Program-made: the position numbers and the translations under genes
Shown: piece by piece, positions 9,041 through 13,700 of the stretch
Numbering within the stretch: the stretch's first letter is position 1
How the letters are laid out: every line of letters starts with the position of its first letter
Source of the DNA: Phoronis pallida
Lineage: Eukaryota > Phoronida > Phoronidae
Direction of reading: 5' to 3'
DNA length: 13,700 nucleotides
Assembly: GCA_028565715.1 (NCBI GenBank)
Contig: JAOXYC010139997.1
Location: 1 to 13,700 of the forward strand
The notes under the pieces: model-generated
Told to the model about the DNA's origin: nothing
The model's input: only the letters and a program-made list of their open reading frames with translations
Database searches by the model: none

Positions 9041-9076
9041 CTTTTCTGGCTCTTCCACGGGAGGAGGTGTGGGAGG
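9041..9076 (-). CDS. Mini-exon m12 (36 nt), PPTPPPVEEPEK
   Basis: It encodes PPTPPPVEEPEK in phase 0, with acceptor AATTACATCAG and donor GTAAATAATG. The last codon is AAG (Lys) instead of GAG, so the exon loses one negative charge and gains a positive one. The change puts A at position -3 of the donor rather than G, still an acceptable splice context. Confidence 0.87.
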
Positions 9077-9439
9077 CTGATGTAATTAAAATAAGATGAA
9101 AAGCCTTTTAACTCATGGTTTTTTAATCATTACTCATAGAACAATTTACATACACTACAAATTGATTTTTTTAATTAAATTTCAAACATCGAAATAATTG
9201 CTCAATTTTCATTCAATGAAATAATTTTATATCAAATGTTATCACTGCCAAGCAATATAAACACAACAATCTCAAACTTCTTCTCCAAATCCCAAGTTCA
9301 TTTTCTAAAGTTTTTAAGTTTTTTTTTAACGACGACTTAAATTTCAAAGCTTCACAAAAAACCAGCAAGTTCTGAACAAAAAAATTAATCACTCATGAAA
9401 CAAGTAAATGAGTTATGTCGAGCATGAAGCGCAATTTAC

Positions 9440-9475
9440 CTCTTCTGGCTCTTCCACGGGAGGTGGTGTGGGAGG
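9440..9475 (-). CDS. Mini-exon m11 (36 nt), PPTPPPVEEPEE
   Basis: It encodes the consensus PPTPPPVEEPEE in phase 0, identical in DNA to m10. The acceptor is ATAACATCAG and the donor GTAAATTGCG. The AGCTTCAC block begins 92 bp from the exon on the donor side, the same distance as for m9 and m10. Confidence 0.9.
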
Positions 9476-9828
9476 CTGATGTTATAAAAATAAGATGAAA
9501 AGCTGTTCAACTCAAGGTTTTTTAATCATTATTTATAGAACAATTCACTTACACTTTAATTTTTTTTTTTAATTAAATTTCAAACATTGAAATAATTGCT
9601 CTACGTTCATTCAATGAAATAATTTTATATCAAATTTTATCACTGCCATGCAGTATATACCCAAAAATCTTGAAATTCTTCTCCATTTTCTAAAGTTTTT
9701 CAAGTTTGTTTTACTCATCTTTGACTTAATTTTTTAAGCTTCACAAAAAACCAGCAAGTTCTGAACAAAAAAATGAATCACTCATGAAACAAGTAAATGA
9801 GTTGTGTCAAGCATGAAGCGTAATTTAC

Positions 9829-9864
9829 CTCTTCTGGCTCTTCCACGGGAGGTGGTGTGGGAGG
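9829..9864 (-). CDS. Mini-exon m10 (36 nt), PPTPPPVEEPEE
   Basis: It encodes the consensus PPTPPPVEEPEE in phase 0, with acceptor ATAACATCAG and donor GTAAATTACG. All 36 bases are identical to m11. The roughly 90 bp next to the donor and the stretch beyond the acceptor also match m11 closely, so this pair reflects recent duplication or gene conversion. Confidence 0.9.
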
Positions 9865-10226
9865 CTGATGTTATAAAAATAAGATGAAAAGCTGTTCAAC
9901 TCAATGTTTTTTTAATCATTATTTATAGAACAATTCACTTTCACTATAATTTTTTTTTAAATTAAATTTCAAACATTGAAATAATTCTTCAACCTTCATT
10001 AAATGAAATTTTATTTTAAATTTTAATCACTGCCATGCAATATATACACAACAATCTCATAATTCTCCAAATGCCAAGTTCAATTTATCTTTAACGTTTT
10101 TCAAGTTTGTTTTCCTTATCGACTTAAATTTCAAAGCTTCACAAAAAACCAGCAAGTTCTGAACAAAAAAATGAATCACTCATGAAACAAGTAAATGATT
10201 TATGCAGAGCATGAAGCTTAATTTAC

Positions 10227-10262
10227 CTCTTCTGGCTCTTCCACGGGAGGTGATGTGGGAGG
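10227..10262 (-). CDS. Mini-exon m9 (36 nt), PPTSPPVEEPEE
   Basis: It encodes PPTSPPVEEPEE in phase 0, with acceptor ATAACATCAG and donor GTAAATTAAG. It differs from m10 and m11 by a single base, turning CCA (Pro4) into TCA (Ser). The intron on its donor side belongs to the AGCTTCAC subfamily shared by m7 to m12. Confidence 0.88.
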
Positions 10263-10629
10263 CTGATGTTATTAAAATAAGATTAAAGGCTGTTTAACTC
10301 AAGGTTTTTTTAATCAGTATTTATAGAAAGAACAATTCAATTACATTATCAATTGTTTTTTTAAACATTGAAATAATTATTCAATATTCATTTAATGAAA
10401 TGATTTTATTTCAAATTTTATCATTGCCATGCAATATATACACAGCAATCTCAAAATTCTTCTCCACTAAAATGCCAAGTTTGGTTTTTTTAAAGTTTTT
10501 CAAGTTTGTTTTCCTTATCTTCGACTTAATCTTTTATGCTTCACAAAAAACCCAGCAAGTTCTGACCAAAAAAATGAATCACTCATGAAACAAGTAAATG
10601 AGTTATGTTGAGCATGAAGCATTATTTAC

Positions 10630-10665
10630 CTCTTCTGGTTCTTCCATGGGAGGTGGTGTAGGAGG
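10630..10665 (-). CDS. Mini-exon m8 (36 nt), PPTPPPMEEPEE
   Basis: It encodes PPTPPPMEEPEE in phase 0, with acceptor ATAACATCAG and donor GTAAATAATG. Val7 is Met, as in m7. The ATG sits in a context reading CTCCCATGGAAG, good for initiation in principle, but there is no promoter evidence that it starts translation. The second codon is CCT rather than CCC, a silent change. Confidence 0.88.
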
Positions 10666-11012
10666 CTGATGTTATAAAAATAAGATGAAAAGCCTTTTAA
10701 CTCATGGTTTTTTAAATCATTACTCATAGAACAATCTATGTATACTATAAATTGTTTTTTTAAAATAAAATTTCAAACATTGAAATAATTCTTCAACCCT
10801 CATTAAATTAAATTATTTTATTTTAAATTTTATCACTGCCATGCAATATATACAAAAAAATCTTGAAATTCTTCTCCATTTTCTAAGTTTGTTTTACTAA
10901 TCTTTGACTTAATTTTTTAAGCTTCACAAAAAAACAGCAAGTTCTGAACAAAAAAAATGAATCACTCATGAAATAAGTAAATGAGTTATGCCGAGCATGA
11001 AGCACAATTTAC

Positions 11013-11048
11013 CTCTTCTGGCTCTTCCATGGGAGGTAGTGTGGGAGG
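11013..11048 (-). CDS. Mini-exon m7 (36 nt), PPTLPPMEEPEE
   Basis: It encodes PPTLPPMEEPEE in phase 0, with acceptor TGATATCAG and donor GTAAATTGTG. Pro4 is Leu (CTA) and Val7 is Met (ATG). The Met change is shared with m8 and not with the others, suggesting that m7 and m8 come from a common parental unit. The intron between m6 and m7 is the shortest in the array (326 bp). Confidence 0.86.
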
Positions 11049-11374
11049 CTGATATCATAAAAATAAGATAAGCTTGTCATTTTTGAATAAATAATAGAAC
11101 ACACACTATTATATTTACTGACACTAATATTTTCATTTGAAGAAAATTTGATTTTTAAATAATAATAGGTTTCTCAATCTTAATCGGATTCAAAAGATTT
11201 TATGTCAAATATTGTTATTGTCATGCAATGATTACAGAATAATCTCAATTTCAAAATTCTTCTCAAAATTTCCAGCTTGATTTTTTTGTTTTTTCTCTTT
11301 TGACTTGAATCCTTAAGGTTTCTTAAAAACACAGCAATTTCGGAAAAAAATGCCGATCATGAAGTGTAATTTAC

Positions 11375-11410
11375 CTCTTCTGGTTCTTCAACTGGAGGTG
11401 GTGTGGGAGG
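11375..11410 (-). CDS. Mini-exon m6 (36 nt), PPTPPPVEEPEE
   Basis: It encodes the consensus peptide PPTPPPVEEPEE in phase 0, using third-base variants (CCA, GTT, GAA) unlike those of m10 and m11. The donor is GTAAATTACA and the acceptor ATAACATCAG. Identical protein with several silent differences is a sign of purifying selection on the peptide. The block on the donor side (about 11315-11374) is shortened and diverged compared with the m8 to m12 family, so this unit sits at the boundary between two intron subfamilies. Confidence 0.88.
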
Positions 11411-11764
11411 CTGATGTTATGAAAATAAGATAAGCTTTGTAGCTAGTGGTTTTTCAAATCATTAGTCATAGAACAAAAACAAATTGTCACACACTGTATT
11501 ATTTTAAAGAAATGAAATTTCAAACAATGAAAGGGTTATTCAATCTTGATCTTCACGATTTTGTCTCAAATGCTATCACTGAGTATCATGCATTATGATT
11601 GTAACAATCTCAAGGTCTAAATTCTCTAATTTTTATTTCTTAAGTTCCTTTTCTTCTTAGATTTGATTTCTTAAATTTCTGAATTAAAAAAGCAGCAATT
11701 ATCTTAACAAAAATCAAATTGCCCACACATTGAACAAGTAGGTGCGATAAGAAGCGTAATTTAC

Positions 11765-11800
11765 CTCTTCTGGTTCTTCCACGGGAGGTGGTGTGGGAGG
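11765..11800 (-). CDS. Mini-exon m5 (36 nt), PPTPPPVEEPEE
   Basis: It encodes the consensus peptide PPTPPPVEEPEE in phase 0, with acceptor ATAAAATCAG and donor GTAAATTACG. It differs from m10 and m11 only by a silent GAG/GAA change in the second Glu of VEEP. The intron on its 3' side (to m6) and the intron on its 5' side (from m4) are nearly the same sequence over long stretches, for example the blocks around 11520-11630 and 11910-12020. That marks a recent unit duplication. Confidence 0.9.
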
Positions 11801-12159
11801 CTGATTTTATAAAAATAAGATGAAAAGCTTTATTGCTAGTGGTTTTTCAAACCATTAGTCATAGAACAAAAAAAATCACATTATCACACACTGTATTATT
11901 TTAAAGAAATGAAATTTCAAACAATGAAAGGGTTATTCAATCTTGATTCACGATTTTGTCTCAAATGCTATCACTGAGTATCATGCATTATGATTGTAAC
12001 AATCTCAAGGTCTAAATTCTCTAATTATAATGTCTTCACTTTGTTTTCTTCTAAGATTTCATTTCTTAAGCTTCTTTATTAAAAAAGCAGCAATTATTTC
12101 AACAAAAATCAAATTGCTCACTCGTTGAACAAGTAGGAGTGTTAAGAAGCTTAATTTAC

Positions 12160-12195
12160 CTCTTCTGGTTCTTCTATTGGAGTAGGTGTGGGAGG
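12160..12195 (-). CDS. Mini-exon m4 (36 nt), PPTPTPIEEPEE
   Basis: It encodes PPTPTPIEEPEE in phase 0, with acceptor ATAAAATCAG and donor GTAAATTAAG. The changes against the consensus are P5 to T and V7 to I. The latter is conservative (codon ATA versus GTG), which fits selection on a hydrophobic residue at this position. Its upstream and downstream introns are close relatives of those around m5 and m6. Confidence 0.86.
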
Positions 12196-12558
12196 CTGAT
12201 TTTATGAAAATAAGATATAACTCATGTAAGCTCTGTTAGCTCATGACTTTTTGAATTATTAGTCATAGAACAAAAAAATCACATTATCACACACTGTAGT
12301 ATTTTAAAGAAATGAAATTTCAAACAATGAAAAGGTTATTCAATCTTGATTCAAGACTTAGTTTCAAATTCTGTTAGTGTTCAGCATTACGGTTGTAACA
12401 ATCTTAATGTCTAAATTCTCTAATTTTTATTTCTAAAGTTCCTTTTCTTCTTAGATTTGATTTCTTAAATTTCTGTATTAAAAAAGCAGCAATTATTTTA
12501 ACAAAAATCAAATTGCTCACTCTTTGAACAAGTAAGTGCGCTAAGAAGCGTTATTTAC

Positions 12559-12594
12559 CTCCTCTGGTTCTTCTACGGGTGATGATTCGGTAGG
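12559..12594 (-). CDS. Mini-exon m3 (36 nt), PTESSPVEEPEE
   Basis: It encodes PTESSPVEEPEE in phase 0. It is the most divergent of the 36-nt class in its first half (PTESSP instead of PPTPPP), whereas the second half, VEEPEE, is fully conserved. The acceptor reads CTAAAAATCAG and the donor GTAAATAACG. The extra serines could change phosphorylation or stiffness; that is speculation. The acceptor still keeps ATCAG, so it is probably functional. Confidence 0.8.
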
Positions 12595-12947
12595 CTGATT
12601 TTTAGAAAATAAGAAAAAAAACTAAATGTACCTCTGGGATTTTGAATTTTTTTAAATGATAAAACACATTTCATTTTAAAATTTAATAAAAGCAAGTTTT
12701 GTAGATAATGATTATTTTAATTAAAATTAAAATTAGTATTCATAAAATTAAAATAATTCTCGCATTCTAATATGTTTCTAAATTGTAATTTTTCTCTGAA
12801 CAACTTAAAATACAATTGAATAATAGTAAAAAATATATGATAAGTAGTTATGTATCAAAATGTTCCTATCAAGTAAACAGGTGAAAAAAGCAGCATTTAT
12901 TACTTGATCAAAAATATCACTCATGGCGCAAGTAAATTGTAAGTTAC

Positions 12948-12980
12948 CTCTTCTGCATCTTCGCTGGGAGGTGCAGGTTG
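12948..12980 (-). CDS. Mini-exon m2 (33 nt), QPAPPSEDAEE
   Basis: It encodes QPAPPSEDAEE in phase 0, with acceptor ATAAAATCAG and donor GTAACTTACA. It differs from m1 in the middle (PS versus SG) and at the penultimate residue (E versus V), while the flanking CAACCTGCACCT and GAAGATGCAG segments are unchanged. This is the second member of the 33-nt subclass and borders the 36-nt subclass. Its ending, AEE, is intermediate towards the PEE ending of the later exons. Confidence 0.82.
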
Positions 12981-13327
12981 CTGATTTTATAAAAAATAAA
13001 CAAATATTGGAATTTATGGGACTTTGAATTTCTGAATAATTAATAGAAAACAATTTATTTAACTTACATCATAAATTTATATTCCAACAATATTTTAAAA
13101 AAGTTAAATTGGAAAAACCAAACTTTTTTTATATTAAATATCAATGTATTTGTACTTCCAAAAGTATTTATAACAAAAATAGGAGTTGTAGTAAGTATAT
13201 GTAGCAGCGTTGTTTCCTTTTGATTATAAAAAACTGCATTATTTAAATACTCGATAAAAATAAAATGAATCACTCCTGTCACAAAACAAATGTCAGCTTG
13301 AAAAGTCAAACACAAAGCGTAAGTTAC

Positions 13328-13360
13328 CTCAACTGCATCTTCGCCCGAAGGTGCAGGTTG
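13328..13360 (-). CDS. Mini-exon m1 (33 nt), QPAPSGEDAVE
   Basis: This is the first mini-exon in transcription order within the window. It encodes eleven residues, QPAPSGEDAVE, in phase 0. The acceptor reads ATAAAATCAG and the donor GTAACTTACG. With m2 it forms a separate subclass: one codon shorter than the rest, starting QPAP rather than PPTPPP, and ending EDA(V/E)E. The spacing to m2 is 380 bp. A real exon is supported by the conserved borders and the matching partner at m2; intervening intron sequence is much more diverged. Earlier exons must lie beyond 13700. Confidence 0.8.
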
Positions 13361-13700
13361 CTGATTTTATAAAAAAAAAACATTGGATCTCATGAAGTTT
13401 TGAATTTTTATGTAGTTAATAGAAAAAAACAGTTATCATGAATAATATTTTTAAAAAAAACTTTAAAATGAAATTATCAAAATTTATGTTTATGAAACGA
13501 ACAGTAATCATAATTAAAGAAAAAATAAAAAATGTAGCAACATCAAGAATAACTAGAGCAACGCTAAAGGGATGCGCCCACGTGGGTATGCAACTCGACA
13601 TATACAAAGATAGAGTTTTAAAAACTAGGGGAGTTGTAGTGATTTTGACGACTGGCGCCGGCGCATTCATACAAAGAACACATGTTTCAAATTTCGTCAA
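13361..13700 (-). other. Intron upstream of m1, open at the window edge
   Basis: This is AT-rich intron next to the m1 acceptor, with a distinctly more GC-rich pocket at about 13560-13670. The pocket contains the palindrome CCCACGTGGG (13578-13587) and GGCGCCGGCGC. A minus-strand ORF running off the edge covers it but has no splice or start evidence. The next array unit, if present, would start just beyond the end of the window. Confidence 0.5.

Larger units (their letters stand above)
5808..13360 (-). other. Partial gene: N-terminal exons of a Pro/Glu- and Arg/Glu-rich, troponin-like protein
   Basis: Sixteen exons can be chained on the minus strand: 13 mini-exons, then exons A, B and C. Every exon length is a multiple of three and every intron is phase 0 with GT/AG borders, so all exons can be joined or skipped without changing frame. 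Full inclusion gives 250 codons without a stop. The order of regions is a Pro/Glu repeat tether, an Arg6-acidic-Pro/Ala segment, an acidic Ala-rich segment and a charged Arg/Glu helix. The final segment (EKERKRKMREAEER) resembles, from memory of the family, the stretch just before the conserved core of invertebrate troponin I; troponin T also has such charged helices. Neither the start codon nor the diagnostic core is in the window, so the family call is tentative. Introns within the mini-exon array are 326-367 bp; the later ones are 1419, 667 and 483 bp. Confidence 0.6.
8665..13360 (-). repeat. Tandem array of 13 exon-plus-intron units (period 362-403 bp)
   Basis: Exon starts are spaced by 380, 389, 399, 395, 390, 362, 383, 403, 398, 389, 399 and 376 bp, so the whole exon-intron unit was duplicated repeatedly. 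Intron blocks are recognisably shared: a TCATAGAACAA block after the acceptor side, a CACTGCCATGCAATATATAC block midway (m8 to m12), and a block next to the donor. Three subfamilies occupy neighbouring positions: m1-m2 (33-nt exons), m3-m6 (GCAGCAATTAT donor-side block, shortened at m6) and m7-m12 (AGCTTCAC block), with m13 more diverged. Introns carry many indels, while no 36-nt exon does. Confidence 0.9.

Noticed and set aside
12805-13315. Minus-strand ORFs of 82 and 83 codons
   Set aside because: They read across the donor or acceptor flanks of the mini-exons m2 and m1 in the wrong frame, or through introns, and have Phe/Ile/Asn-rich composition typical of AT-rich non-coding DNA.
8665-13360. 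CRISPR-like interpretation of the regularly spaced short repeats
   Set aside because: The units are about 390 bp, the 36-nt segments are exact coding exons flanked by GT/AG sites, and the spacers are homologous to each other, unlike CRISPR spacers.
13416-13700. Minus-strand 94-codon ORF open at the window edge with hydrophobic stretches
   Set aside because: It overlaps intron upstream of m1, has no splice or start support and contains AT-rich low-complexity codons; it is probably chance, apart from the GC-rich pocket reported separately.

Overview
The window looks like an AT-rich invertebrate (metazoan) nuclear genome fragment. It has no bacterial-style gene packing and no long ORFs. Instead it carries a chain of very short exons on the minus strand with GT/AG borders, plus intronic tandem repeats and a small inverted-repeat element. 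The exons encode Pro/Glu-rich and Arg/Glu-rich protein. This is most like the extended, alternatively spliced N-terminal region of an invertebrate muscle thin-filament protein. Troponin I is my first candidate and troponin T the second, but the diagnostic core domain is not in the window, so the identity is unproven.

Layout, in the direction of transcription (high to low coordinates). From 13700 to 13361 there is a probable intron, with a small GC-rich pocket. From 13360 to 8665 lies the main discovery: 13 tandem mini-exons (m1 to m13), two of 33 nt and eleven of 36 nt. All are phase 0, and all have an ATCAG-type acceptor and a GTAAAT or GTAACT donor. They are spaced every 362-403 bp because exon and intron were duplicated together. 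Each 36-nt exon encodes a variant of PPTPPPVEEPEE; the two 33-nt exons encode QPAP(P/S)(S/G)EDA(E/V)E. At 8118-8246 I see a decayed fourteenth unit with a lost acceptor AG. Three larger phase-0 exons follow: A (7150-7245, 32 codons, Arg6 block then acidic and Pro/Ala-rich), B (6402-6482, 27 codons, acidic/Ala) and C (5808-5918, 37 codons, Arg/Glu-rich helix). If every exon is included, they give 250 residues in one frame with no stop.

The low-coordinate 5.8 kb (1-5807) appears to be the intron after exon C, or intron plus non-coding sequence. It contains no exon I can defend. It does hold a MITE-like element with 43-bp terminal inverted repeats (173-384), a 40-bp tandem repeat with five copies (about 931-1130), a weak tRNA-like relic with a perfect B box and a T8 run (about 1266-1320), and a diverged pair of direct repeats (2835-3144).

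How it may work (inference): individually skippable, frame-neutral mini-exons with weak splice sites would let the animal tune the length and charge of a flexible Pro/Glu tether placed in front of an Arg/Glu helical segment. This resembles in principle the alternatively spliced N-terminal mini-exons of vertebrate troponin T and the short PEVK exons of titin.
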